The notes below the pieces were generated by a model. It ran no database searches. It was not told the DNA's origin and was given only the letters and a program-made list of their open reading frames with translations. Source: an uncultured archaeon A07HR67 (lineage in GTDB: Archaea > Halobacteriota > Halobacteria > Halobacteriales > Haloferacaceae). Taken from it: 33,181 nucleotides of DNA. The stretch spans positions 309,872-343,052 of the forward strand of contig KI543165.1 of NCBI GenBank assembly GCA_000496175.1, in the 5' to 3' direction. A program made the position numbers and the translations under genes. Position 1 is the stretch's first letter; every line of letters begins with the position of its first letter. Below are positions 10,092-18,767 of this stretch, piece by piece.

Positions 10092-10153
10092 ACGCGGCCT
10101 CGCCGCGGCGACGGAGAGAAACCGTTTAGTCGCTGGATCGACCCCGCTTTCGC

Positions 10154-10861
10154 ATGTACGCCATCACCCGCTCGGGGTGGATCGAGGTCATCTCGGGGTC
10201 GATGTTCTCCGGGAAGACCGAGGAGCTTCTGCGGCGGCTTCGCCGTTCGGCGATCGCCGACCAGTCCGTCGCCGTCTACACGCCTGCGGTCGACGACCGC
10301 TACGGCGAGGCCACGATCGGAACGCACAACGGTCGCCAGTGGGAGGCCACCGTCGTCGACAACGAGGGTGACGGCCCGCTCGAGATGCTCGAGACGGAGC
10401 CGAACGCCGCGGTCGTCGCGATCGACGAGGCGAACTTCTTTTCGAACGCGCTCGTCGAGGCGTGTAACGCGCTGGCCGACCGCGGCGCCCGAGTGATCGT
10501 CTCGGGAACCGACCAGACGTTCCGTGGAGAACCGTTCGAGCCGCTCCCCCAGCTCATGGCGACCGCCGAGTACGTCGACAAACTCCGGGCGATCTGTACG
10601 GTGTGTGGCGAGCCGGCGACGCGCAACCAGCGGCTCATCGAGGGGGAGCCCGCCCACGCCGACGATCCGACGATTCTCGTCGGCGCGGCAGAATCCTACG
10701 AGGCGCGGTGTCGCGAGTGTCACGTCGTTCGAACCGGCGAGCGAGACGACCGAGACGGGACCGGGTCGTCGCCCGAGGCGGAAGATACGACAGAGGCTGG
10801 CGACGCGACGGAGCCGGGCGGTACGGCAGAAGCGAGCAGGCGCGACGCGACCGACGACTGA
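10154..10861 (+). CDS. tdk: Thymidine kinase (type II, zinc-binding)
   Basis: GWIEVISGSMFSGKTEELLRRLRR P-loop, VVAIDEANFF, CTVCGEPA...CRECH zinc ligands; acidic low-complexity C-terminal tail. Confidence 0.95.
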   Translation: MYAITRSGWIEVISGSMFSGKTEELLRRLRRSAIADQSVAVYTPAVDDRYGEATIGTHNGRQWEATVVDNEGDGPLEMLETEPNAAVVAIDEANFFSNALVEACNALADRGARVIVSGTDQTFRGEPFEPLPQLMATAEYVDKLRAICTVCGEPATRNQRLIEGEPAHADDPTILVGAAESYEARCRECHVVRTGERDDRDGTGSSPEAEDTTEAGDATEPGGTAEASRRDATDD

Positions 10862-10899
10862 CCGGCGGGCCGCGTTGTCGGTGTGACCGCGGTTCTGGA

Positions 10900-12408
10900 C
10901 TATCCTTTGATGTTACACACCGGGAACGTTCGCGCGACCGTGTCGCCGATGCCGAGCGCGTCGCTGACGCGAACCACCTCGTCGACGTCCTTGTACACGC
11001 CGGGGGCCTCCTCGGCAACGGTCGCGCCCGACTGGGCTTTCACGTAGATCGCCTGCTCGGCCGCGAGGTCGTCTTTGACGTCGCCGCCCCAGAACTCCTG
11101 TTTCGCCTGCGTCCGGCTCATCAGCCGGCCGGCGCCGTGGGCGGTCGAGCCGAACGAGGCGGCCATCGACTCCGCGCCTCCCCGGAGAACGTACGAGCCC
11201 GCCCCCATGCTCCCCGGAATGATCACGGGCTGACCGACCGAGCGGTACGCCGCGGGAACCGCCTCGTGACCCGCCGGAAACGCCCGCGTCGCTCCCTTGC
11301 GGTGGACGTACAGTTCGCGGTCCTCGCGGTCGACGGCCGCGTCGCCGACGGCCGGGTGCCCGTCGGGGCCGACCCCGACCTCGTGGCGTTCCTTTTTCGC
11401 GATGTTGTGAGCCACGTCGTACAACAACTCCATGCCGAGGTCGTCGACCGGGTCGCCGCCGAAGACGTCGCCGAACACCTCGCGGGCGCGGTGAGTGATC
11501 AGCTGGCGGTTCACCCACGCGAAGTTGATACACGCGCCCATCGCGCCGTAGTACTCTTCGGCGAGCGTCGACCCCGCGGGCGCGGCCGCGAGTTCCTTGT
11601 CGGGCAGCGACGAGAGGAGGTCGGCGTGCTCCTGTTCGATCCGGCGCAGGTAGTCGTTACACGTCTGGTGGCCGAGCCCGCGGCTGCCACAGTGGATCAG
11701 GACCACGATCTGCTCCGCCGAGAGACCGTACGCCTCGGCGACGTCCGGGCGGTACACGTCGGTGACGCGTTGAACCTCGAGAAAGTGGTTGCCCGAGCCG
11801 AGCGACCCCATCTGGTTGCGGCCGCGGTCCATCGCCTTCTGTGAGACGTACTCGGGTCGGGCGTCCGGCCGTCGCCCCTCGTCTTCACAGTGTGTGAGGT
11901 CGGCGTCGACCCCGTAGCCCGCCTCGACCGCCCACTCGACGCCGCGTTCGAGCGCCCCCTCTACCGCGTCGGCAGTGCCGTTGATCACGCCGCCGCCGCC
12001 GAGCCCCGACGGGATCGCCTCGAACAACGCGTCGACGAGTTCCTCCTCCCGGCCGCGCACGTCGTCGTAGGTGAGGTTCGTCCGCACCATCCGGACGCCG
12101 CAGTTGATGTCGTAGCCGACCGCTCCGGGCGAGAGACAACCGGTTCGGGCGTCGACCGCGCCGACGCCGCCGACGGGAAAGCCGTACCCCTGGTGGCCGT
12201 CGGGCATACACAGTGCGGGAGCGGCGATCCCCGGCAGGTGCGTGGCGTTCTTCAACTGGCGGAGGGTATCATCTTCGCCGATCGCCTCGAGGAGGTCTTC
12301 GCTGGCGAGCACCCGCCCCGGGACGTTCATGTCGCCCTCGCGCGGGATCTCCCAGACGTGGTCTCGCACCTTCTCTAAGCGGATCCCGTCGAACTCACGC
12401 GTGGTCAT
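10900..12408 (-). CDS. rtcB: RNA-splicing ligase RtcB
   Basis: MPDGHQGYGFPVGGVGAVD, PGAVGYDINCGVRM, GSLGSGNHFLEVQ, HCGSRGLGHQ, GSMGAGSYVLRG, SYSTAHGAGR-type region. Confidence 0.97.
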   Translation of the reverse strand: MTTREFDGIRLEKVRDHVWEIPREGDMNVPGRVLASEDLLEAIGEDDTLRQLKNATHLPGIAAPALCMPDGHQGYGFPVGGVGAVDARTGCLSPGAVGYDINCGVRMVRTNLTYDDVRGREEELVDALFEAIPSGLGGGGVINGTADAVEGALERGVEWAVEAGYGVDADLTHCEDEGRRPDARPEYVSQKAMDRGRNQMGSLGSGNHFLEVQRVTDVYRPDVAEAYGLSAEQIVVLIHCGSRGLGHQTCNDYLRRIEQEHADLLSSLPDKELAAAPAGSTLAEEYYGAMGACINFAWVNRQLITHRAREVFGDVFGGDPVDDLGMELLYDVAHNIAKKERHEVGVGPDGHPAVGDAAVDREDRELYVHRKGATRAFPAGHEAVPAAYRSVGQPVIIPGSMGAGSYVLRGGAESMAASFGSTAHGAGRLMSRTQAKQEFWGGDVKDDLAAEQAIYVKAQSGATVAEEAPGVYKDVDEVVRVSDALGIGDTVARTFPVCNIKG

Positions 12409-12446
12409 GCGCGAGGTTCGACGCCGGAGGGGAAGGGCGTTACGTC

Positions 12447-12489
12447 GGGCGGCCCTAGGGTGACGGCCCGTGAGTGGACGGGGCCGCCC
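12447..12489. repeat. Inverted repeat with perfect 9-bp arms upstream of rtcB
   Basis: gggcggccc (12447-12455) and gggccgccc (12481-12489). Confidence 0.7.
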
Positions 12490-12506
12490 GCTCGGTTATC
12501 GGTGGA

Positions 12507-13028
12507 TCACCGATCCGTAGGGGCGCCAGGGAGCCACGCGACGACGGATTCCTCGAGCGTGAACCCCGCGAAGACGCCGCCCAAGACGGTGCCGTACAAC
12601 AGATGAGCGACCGCGATAACGACGCCGAACTCCAACCCGGCGGTGACGCCCGGGAACGGGAGCGTTGGGATCGGCAGCGACGTGGCGCCAGCGAGCCCGA
12701 TCGACACGGGCAACAGGAGCCCACCGGTGAGCACGCCGAGTGCGGCCGAGTGGACGACCCCGAGCGAGACGCATCCGCCGACGTCGCGCCGGAGTTCGTC
12801 GAAGAACGGGTGATCGAAGACGGCGACGAACAACAGACCGAAGACCGTGCTGTTGAACAGGTGGACGGCCCAGCCGGCCACGGCGGATTCGATTCCGACG
12901 AGCGCGCCGATCGTCGGCATCAACGCGAGAATGCCGTGCAACACGAGTCCCATTACCACCCCGGCGACGAGTCCGGCCACTCCGCCAGCGCGCCACGCCC
13001 GCCGGGCCTTGCGTTCGCTGCGTGTCAT
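12507..13028 (-). CDS. Hypothetical haloarchaeal membrane protein
   Basis: MTRSERKARRAWRAGGVAGLVAGVVMGLVLHGILALMPTIGALVG..., ~4-5 hydrophobic segments; ORF continues upstream to 13091. Confidence 0.7.
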   Translation of the reverse strand: MTRSERKARRAWRAGGVAGLVAGVVMGLVLHGILALMPTIGALVGIESAVAGWAVHLFNSTVFGLLFVAVFDHPFFDELRRDVGGCVSLGVVHSAALGVLTGGLLLPVSIGLAGATSLPIPTLPFPGVTAGLEFGVVIAVAHLLYGTVLGGVFAGFTLEESVVAWLPGAPTDR

Positions 13029-13112
13029 GCGATACCATACAGCATGATTGATCATAATAGTTTCGACCGCGTGAGCGGTTGAGCGGGGCAAACGGCCGTC
13101 GATGAGAGGGAG

Positions 13113-13577
13113 TCACACGTCGAAGACGACGTAGGTGTACCAGTCGGTGCCGCGGCGCTCGAGCGCCATCTCGGAGTACGTGACCGCCTTGACTTCTCTG
13201 GCGGCGACGTCAGCAAGGGGAACGGCGCGCGCGCTGGCCTCGACGGTCCACGTCGGTCCGTCGCCGGCGACGTCGGTCGCCGCGTCGGCATCGGTCGTCG
13301 TGTCGGGGTCGGGCGGAATCACCCGACAACTGTGGTCCGCGGGGAGGACAAGTCGCACGTCGCGCTCGTAGATGAGCCGGTCGAGGTACTCGAACAACAA
13401 CGCCTCCCGGCTCTCTGCGGTCTCGTCGACGGCGAACCGCTCGCCGCCCGTCTCGGGGACCGACTCGCAGCTCGCGGCCGTCAGGCCGTCCGCGACCGCG
13501 GCGAACACCGCCGACAGGGTGGGTGCGGTCGCCTCGACGGCAACGTCGGCCGTGTGATCGCGGAGTTCGTACGGCAC
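13113..13577 (-). CDS. Archease (RtcB activator)
   Basis: MPYELRDHTADVAVEATAPTLSAVFAAVADGL ... VKAVTYSEMALERRGTDWYTYVVFDV. Confidence 0.92.
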   Translation of the reverse strand: MPYELRDHTADVAVEATAPTLSAVFAAVADGLTAASCESVPETGGERFAVDETAESREALLFEYLDRLIYERDVRLVLPADHSCRVIPPDPDTTTDADAATDVAGDGPTWTVEASARAVPLADVAAREVKAVTYSEMALERRGTDWYTYVVFDV

Positions 13578-13719
13578 GGCCGGACCTCGGGTCGGCTCGG
13601 GTTTGGCCTTGTCGTCTCGACAGTCGAGGGACCGGGTGCTCGGGGCTGAGGCTGTCGGTTCCGGCGTGAAGCCGGTGTGCCGGTGGAGTTATATTCCGGT
13701 GGCGTGTTACGTCGTCACA

Positions 13720-14193
13720 GTGAGCGTCAACGTGGAGAAACGGACGGATCCGCCCGGCGAGTCCGACCACGTCCTCGAGGCGTGGGAACTCAAAGAACGC
13801 ATTCGGCGGTCTGAGGGCGTGCTCCGGCAGCGCCGCGGCTTTTTCACCGACGCCTACCGGCGGTCGACGACCCACCTGGTCGTCGAGGACGACGCGGTAA
13901 TCGCGTTCGCCTCCGTGCGGCGAGACGGCTACGTGCTCTTTCTCGCGGTCGACCCGGACCACCGGGGTCGGGGGCTCGCCGAACGGCTGATCGCCGGCGT
14001 CGCCGAGGAACACCAGTCCGTCTCCTGTCACGCCCGCACGACCAACGACCGGGCGCTCGGCTTTTACGAACACATCGGCTTCGAGGTGAAGCGGCGCATC
14101 GACAGCTACTACGAGGACGGCGGCGACGCGTACTACCTCACGCTGGGCGCCGGCAGCCTTCGCGAGCGGCTCTCCGACTTCGTCAGACGGTAA
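13720..14193 (+). CDS. GNAT N-acetyltransferase, RimI-like
   Basis: VLFLAVDPDHRGRGLAERLIAGV acetyl-CoA motif, CHARTTNDRALGFYEHIGFEVKRRIDSYYEDGGDAYYLTL; GTG start inferred at 13720, TATA-like ttatatt ~30 nt upstream. Confidence 0.82.
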   Translation: MSVNVEKRTDPPGESDHVLEAWELKERIRRSEGVLRQRRGFFTDAYRRSTTHLVVEDDAVIAFASVRRDGYVLFLAVDPDHRGRGLAERLIAGVAEEHQSVSCHARTTNDRALGFYEHIGFEVKRRIDSYYEDGGDAYYLTLGAGSLRERLSDFVRR

Positions 14194-14263
14194 CGCGGTC
14201 GCTGGCTTCTGCCGAGTCGCCCGAACCGACACGCATTAGCGCCCGCCGCGAGGAGACGCCGAC

Positions 14264-15484
14264 ATGAGCGATTCCATTCCGGAGGACCTCGTGGACCGCG
14301 TCCGCGACGGGGACGTGCGCCTCCACGAGTTGGACGAGCACGTCGATCCCGACGCGGCCGCGACTGTTCGGCGCCGGCTCGTCGCGGAGCGGTCCGAGGC
14401 GACGCTCGACGCCGTCGGGGAGTACACCTTCGACGCCGCCGACGCCGACCCGAACATCGACAACATGATCGGCGCGGTTCAGGTCCCGCTCGGCGTCGCG
14501 GGACCGGTATCCGTCGACGGCGGCGCGTTCACTGGCGACCGATACCTTCCGATGGCGACCACCGAGGGGGCGCTGGTCGCCTCCGTCAACCGCGGGTGTT
14601 CGGTTATCGACGCCGCCGGCGGCGCGACCGCCCGGGTGACGAAGTGCGGCATGACCCGCGCGCCGGTGTTTCGCGTGGCCGACGTCGCCGAGGCGGAGGC
14701 GCTCGCCGGGTGGGTCCGCGACAACGAGCCGGCGCTCCGGACGGCCGCCGAGTCGACGACGAGCCACGGAGAACTGCTCGGGGTCACCCCCTACGTCGTC
14801 GGCAACAACGTCTATCTCCGGTTCCGCTTCGACACGAAAGACGCGATGGGGATGAACATGGTCACCATCGCGACGGGCGAGGCGTCTGCGGTCGTCGAGG
14901 CGGAGACGGACGCCTCCCTCGTCGCGCTCTCGGGAAACCTCTGTTCGGACAAAAAGCCCGCCGCGGTCAACGCGGTCGAGGGGCGGGGGCGGTCGGTGGC
15001 CGCCGATGTCGAACTTCCCCGCGACGTCGTCACCGAGCGGCTTCACACGACGCCGGAGGCGATCACCGAGATCAACACCCGCAAGAACCACGTCGGCTCG
15101 GCGAAGGCCGGGTCGCTGGGATTCAACGCGCACGTCGCCAACGCGGTGGCGGCGATGTTTCTCGCGACCGGGCAAGACGAGGCGCAGGTGGTCGAAGGGG
15201 CGAACGCGATCACGACCGCGGAGACGACCGTCGACGGCGACCTCTACGTCTCGGTGTCGCTCGCGAGCCTAGAAGTCGGCACCGTCGGCGGCGGAACGGA
15301 GCTGCCGACGCAGGCAGCTGGGCTGGACGTGCTCGGCGTCCGCGGCGGCGGCGACCCGCCCGGCAGCAACGCGGACGCGCTCGCGGAGGCGATTGCGGTC
15401 GGCGCGCTCGCCGGCGAGCTCTCGCTGCTCGCGGCACTCGGCTCGAGACATCTCGCGTCGGCTCACGAGGACCTCGGCCGGTAA
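14264..15484 (+). CDS. hmgA: HMG-CoA reductase
   Basis: NIDNMIGAVQVPLGVAGPVSVDG, EGALVASVNRGCSVIDAAGGA, GDAMGMNM-type motif KDAMGMNMVTIAT, GTVGGGTELPTQ. Confidence 0.97.
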   Translation: MSDSIPEDLVDRVRDGDVRLHELDEHVDPDAAATVRRRLVAERSEATLDAVGEYTFDAADADPNIDNMIGAVQVPLGVAGPVSVDGGAFTGDRYLPMATTEGALVASVNRGCSVIDAAGGATARVTKCGMTRAPVFRVADVAEAEALAGWVRDNEPALRTAAESTTSHGELLGVTPYVVGNNVYLRFRFDTKDAMGMNMVTIATGEASAVVEAETDASLVALSGNLCSDKKPAAVNAVEGRGRSVAADVELPRDVVTERLHTTPEAITEINTRKNHVGSAKAGSLGFNAHVANAVAAMFLATGQDEAQVVEGANAITTAETTVDGDLYVSVSLASLEVGTVGGGTELPTQAAGLDVLGVRGGGDPPGSNADALAEAIAVGALAGELSLLAALGSRHLASAHEDLGR

Positions 15485-15516
15485 GACGGCGCGACACGCA
15501 GAGATACCGGACACGC

Positions 15517-15816
15517 TCACCCCGACCAGGTCGCGCGGTCGTCGTCGAGGGCGTCGCGGCCGTCGTCGGTGATTCGATACACAATCTCTTCGGTCGCGGC
15601 CTCGACGAGTCCCGCCTGTGCGAGAACGTCGAGGCGGGTCTCCACGTGAGAGGCGTACAATCCGGTGTTGCCGGCCACCAGCGCCGGGTAGTCGGCGCCC
15701 GCATCCGCTAAGTACGCGAGCACGCGCTCGTCGGAACGGGTGAGCGACATCTCCGGCGGGACGGTGTCGCTCTCCGCCTCGGACTCCGGGCGTTCGGCTC
15801 CATCGCCGGTCGGCAT
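15517..15816 (-). CDS. wHTH protein, PhiH1-repressor / DUF2250-like
   Basis: MSLTRSDERVLAYLADAGADYPALVAGNTGLYASHVETRLDVLAQAGLVEAATEEIVYRITDDGRDAL; ORF extends to 15837. Confidence 0.65.
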   Translation of the reverse strand: MPTGDGAERPESEAESDTVPPEMSLTRSDERVLAYLADAGADYPALVAGNTGLYASHVETRLDVLAQAGLVEAATEEIVYRITDDGRDALDDDRATWSG

Positions 15817-15920
15817 ATGCGTGTCATTATATACCATGATCTATGAACGTTTCGTCACGCGTCGCTCGGGCGTTGGAGAATCCGTCGGATCGTTGGCCGT
15901 CTGTCAGGTGGCTCGTCCGC

Positions 15921-16048
15921 CGGACGGCCGAACATCAGTCGCCCGTGAAGACGGACGACTGGAACATCAGTCGTGCTGTGGGGGCGGACGACGGGAACAT
16001 CAGTCGTCCGTGGGGGCGGACGACGGGAACATCAGTCGTCCGCCGGGG
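15921..16048. repeat. Tandem imperfect ~32-bp repeat, 4 units, each with hairpin potential
   Basis: Units start at 15921, 15952, 15985, 16017; consensus cggacgacgggaacatcagtcgtccgtggggg; arms cggacgac / gtcgtccg perfect in units 3 and 4. Confidence 0.92.
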
Positions 16049-17426
16049 CGGAGCCGGCGCCGGGCTCGTCCGCGTCGTCGCCCGGAAGCATCGGTGAACC
16101 GTCGGCTCGCGGGCCCAGCAGTGGACCGTGCGGGCCGTCGTCGGGGTCGATCCGGCGGCGCGTCCGGTAGTCGGTCGAGCGCTCGACAGGCGTCCGGCCG
16201 ATCGCCGTAATCATCTCGACGTAGTCGTCGAACGAGCGATACTCGCCGTGTTGGCCGCCCGCGCGCTTCGTGATCTCCTCGGAGAGGATCGTCCCCATGA
16301 AGTCGTCGGCCCCGCAGTTGAGCAGCTTGAGCCCGTGGGCGTCGCCCGACTTGACCCACGACGCCTGAACGTGCTCGACGTTGTCCAAGAAGAGACGAGC
16401 GACCGCCACCACCAGCTCGTCCTCGTCGCGCGACGGTCCGCCGTCGACGACGCCCTGGCGGTACAACGGGGTGTTCTGATGGATGAACGAGAGCGGCACG
16501 AACTCCGTGATGCCGCCGGTCCGGTCCTGAAGATCGCGGATCACTCCCAGGTGGGTCGCGCGGTGTTCGACCGTCTCGACGTGGCCGTACATCATCGTCG
16601 AGGTGGTGTCGAGACCGGCGGCCATCGCTCCCTCCATCGCCGTCACCCAGTCGTCGGTGCGGATCTTTCCCGGGCAGATGACGTCGCGCACCTCGTCGAC
16701 GAGAATCTCGGCGGCGGTGCCGGGCGCGGAGTCCAGCCCGGCGTCCGCGAGTTCGCGGTAGACGGCCTCGTAGCTCCAGTCGGTCCCCCGCCTGGCGTGA
16801 TACGCCTCCTCGGGCGTCATCGAGTGGAGGTGAACCCCGTCGACCGACATCGCTTCGATCTGGTCGACGTAGGTGCCGGGATCCGTCGCGTACGCCTCGG
16901 GCGGCTTGTAGTTCACCGTGCTCGCGGGGTCGTCGTGGGCGGCAAGCCGCTCGTGATGGTCGGCGTTCAACGCGAGCGCCGGGTGGAGCCCAGAGACCGA
17001 ACACACCTCGTAGATCCCCATCTCGAGGGCGTCGTCGACGATCGCCCGCGACTCGGCCGGCGTTTTCGTGAACCCGGCGTGGTCGACGTCGCTGTCGGCC
17101 TCGAACGCGTGTGCGCTGTCTTTGAAGTTACAGAACAAACAGCCCGTGTTACAGGCGGTGGTGACGTTGTTGTTGAGGTTGGCGACGAACGTGACCTCGT
17201 CGCCGACGAGTTCCGCGCGCCGGCGGTCGGCGAGTTCGAGCACCGCCTCCTTGCGAACCGGGTCGATTCCGTCTGTCGCGGTGCCGGTCGCGAGCAGTTC
17301 GGTGGCGTCGTCGACGGAGAGCCGGATCCCGTCGCGGGCCTTGGCGAGGGCGTTCTCGAACGACTGGTCCGTCGCCGGGTCGGCGAAGCCGAAGTCGTCC
17401 GGGTCCAAATCTGGCTCCGTCGTCAT
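16032..17426 (-). CDS. cofH: 7,8-didemethyl-8-hydroxy-5-deazariboflavin (FO) synthase subunit CofH, radical SAM
   Basis: NVTTACNTGCLFCNFKDS (CX3CX2C), VSGLHPALALNADHHERL, SMTPEEAYHARR, KIRTDDWVTAMEGAMAAGLDTTSTMMYGHVET. Confidence 0.93.
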   Translation of the reverse strand: MTTEPDLDPDDFGFADPATDQSFENALAKARDGIRLSVDDATELLATGTATDGIDPVRKEAVLELADRRRAELVGDEVTFVANLNNNVTTACNTGCLFCNFKDSAHAFEADSDVDHAGFTKTPAESRAIVDDALEMGIYEVCSVSGLHPALALNADHHERLAAHDDPASTVNYKPPEAYATDPGTYVDQIEAMSVDGVHLHSMTPEEAYHARRGTDWSYEAVYRELADAGLDSAPGTAAEILVDEVRDVICPGKIRTDDWVTAMEGAMAAGLDTTSTMMYGHVETVEHRATHLGVIRDLQDRTGGITEFVPLSFIHQNTPLYRQGVVDGGPSRDEDELVVAVARLFLDNVEHVQASWVKSGDAHGLKLLNCGADDFMGTILSEEITKRAGGQHGEYRSFDDYVEMITAIGRTPVERSTDYRTRRRIDPDDGPHGPLLGPRADGSPMLPGDDADEPGAGSAPADD

Positions 17427-17510
17427 CCCGTAACCGTCCCGGTCCCACGAGTAAAAACGAGACGGTAACGGCATCGGTGAGCCGACACGAAGACCGGTCC
17501 GACGGCGGGC

Positions 17511-18527
17511 TCAACGCTCCGTGCGGTCCCGGTCGCCGTCGGCGTGGGCGCGAACCCACAGCTCGCCGATCCGCGAGAGGGTCGTCCGATACGACTTCCC
17601 GTGTGCTTCCTGTTCGATGTATCCCTTGCCGCCGGGGCCGAGCCGGTCGACGTTGTAGATCACCTTCGAGCGGAACGAGTCGGTATACTCCTCGTTGAGG
17701 TCGGCCGCGAGCGTCTCGGCCAGCTCCGAGACGGACTCGAACTCGTCGTGTTCGCCCAGCGTAAAGAGCACGAGCTCCTCGAACGGCTTGACGTTCTGAA
17801 ACGACGCGACCGGCAGCTCGACGATGTGGCTGTCGCCGATCTGCTTCGCGCCGATGGTGGTGCCGCGCTCGTCGAACTCCGAGAGCAGATCGGTTGTGGT
17901 CGCCAGCCGATCGGCAACCCGGTCGGCGAGGGCGTCGTCGACGCCGCCGAGACGGGTCCCGTCCTCGTGTGGCCCGTCTGTCTTCTCGCCGTCGGCGTCG
18001 ATCGCCGTCTGAAGCCGCGTGAGCAGGTCGCGGTTCGCGCGAAGCTCCTCGGCGAGTTCGGTTTCGAGGTACTTCTCCGGGGCGGTGTAGTAGGTGTGGA
18101 TCCGGTCGCGGTCGGCCTGGCGTTCGACCATGATCGAGTGCGCCGCGGTCGCGAACGCAAAGGAGACCGGCCGCGGCATCGAGCAGACGTTGACCCACAC
18201 CTCGCGGGCCTCGGTGTCGTCCCCGTCGCCGTCCGGTTCGGGGTCCGCGTCCGCGTCGAGCTCGGCGTTGATCAGGTCGAACGCCCGCTCGAAGGCCGCG
18301 TCGTAGTCGTACACGTCCGAGAGCCGCACGCGAACGGTCTCCGCGCCGAGCAGGCTCTTGAAGTCCTGTTCGAGCTTGCGCGCGATGTTCCGTGAGTACT
18401 CCACGTTGGCCTCGCTGCCGACCGTCCCCTCCAGAAGGATCACCCGGTCGACGTCGAACTGGTCCCGGATGAGCGGGGCGATCAGCCGGTCGTAGTCGAA
18501 CCCGACCGGGACGATGTGGGTCTGCAT
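17511..18527 (-). CDS. HFX_2341 / DUF6293-family putative transcriptional regulator (Rossmann-like N-term plus C-terminal wHTH)
   Basis: MQTHIVPVGFDYDRLIAPLIRDQFDVDRVILLEG...VWVNVCSMPRPVSFAFATAAHSIMVERQADRDRIHTYYTAPEKYLE; start ATG at 18527. Confidence 0.75.
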   Translation of the reverse strand: MQTHIVPVGFDYDRLIAPLIRDQFDVDRVILLEGTVGSEANVEYSRNIARKLEQDFKSLLGAETVRVRLSDVYDYDAAFERAFDLINAELDADADPEPDGDGDDTEAREVWVNVCSMPRPVSFAFATAAHSIMVERQADRDRIHTYYTAPEKYLETELAEELRANRDLLTRLQTAIDADGEKTDGPHEDGTRLGGVDDALADRVADRLATTTDLLSEFDERGTTIGAKQIGDSHIVELPVASFQNVKPFEELVLFTLGEHDEFESVSELAETLAADLNEEYTDSFRSKVIYNVDRLGPGGKGYIEQEAHGKSYRTTLSRIGELWVRAHADGDRDRTER

Positions 18528-18623
18528 GCGTCGTACGTCGGGGCGGCGATCATAAAACCGACGCGTCCGAGCGGCGACAGAGATTCGGCTGGAGCTGGTT
18601 GGTGAAACGCGATTGAATAGAAC

Positions 18624-18695
18624 AGCCGAGGCCGAGATTTGAACTCGGGGTCTCGTCCTTACCAAGGACGCGCTTTACCGCTAAGCTACCCAGGC
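18624..18695 (-). tRNA. tRNA-Thr (anticodon GGT)
   Basis: GCCTGGGTAGCTTAGCGGTAAAGCGCGTCCTTGGTAAGGACGAGACCCCGAGTTCAAATCTCGGCCTCGGCT; anticodon loop TTGGTAA; T-arm CCGAG TTCAAAT CTCGG; one mismatch and one wobble in acceptor stem. Confidence 0.9.
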
Positions 18696-18767
18696 ACGCA
18701 CTCGCTGATTGACCGGAACCGAGTTTATGGGTTTCGATCCGAATCGGGGGCTGTCGTCGGGAAGCGG

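Noticed and set aside
10740-10861. Acidic tail of thymidine kinase as a separate domain
   Set aside because: Low-complexity acidic C-terminal tails are common in haloarchaeal proteins
15921-16048. CRISPR array interpretation of the tandem repeats
   Set aside because: Units are contiguous with no unique spacers, and no cas genes are present
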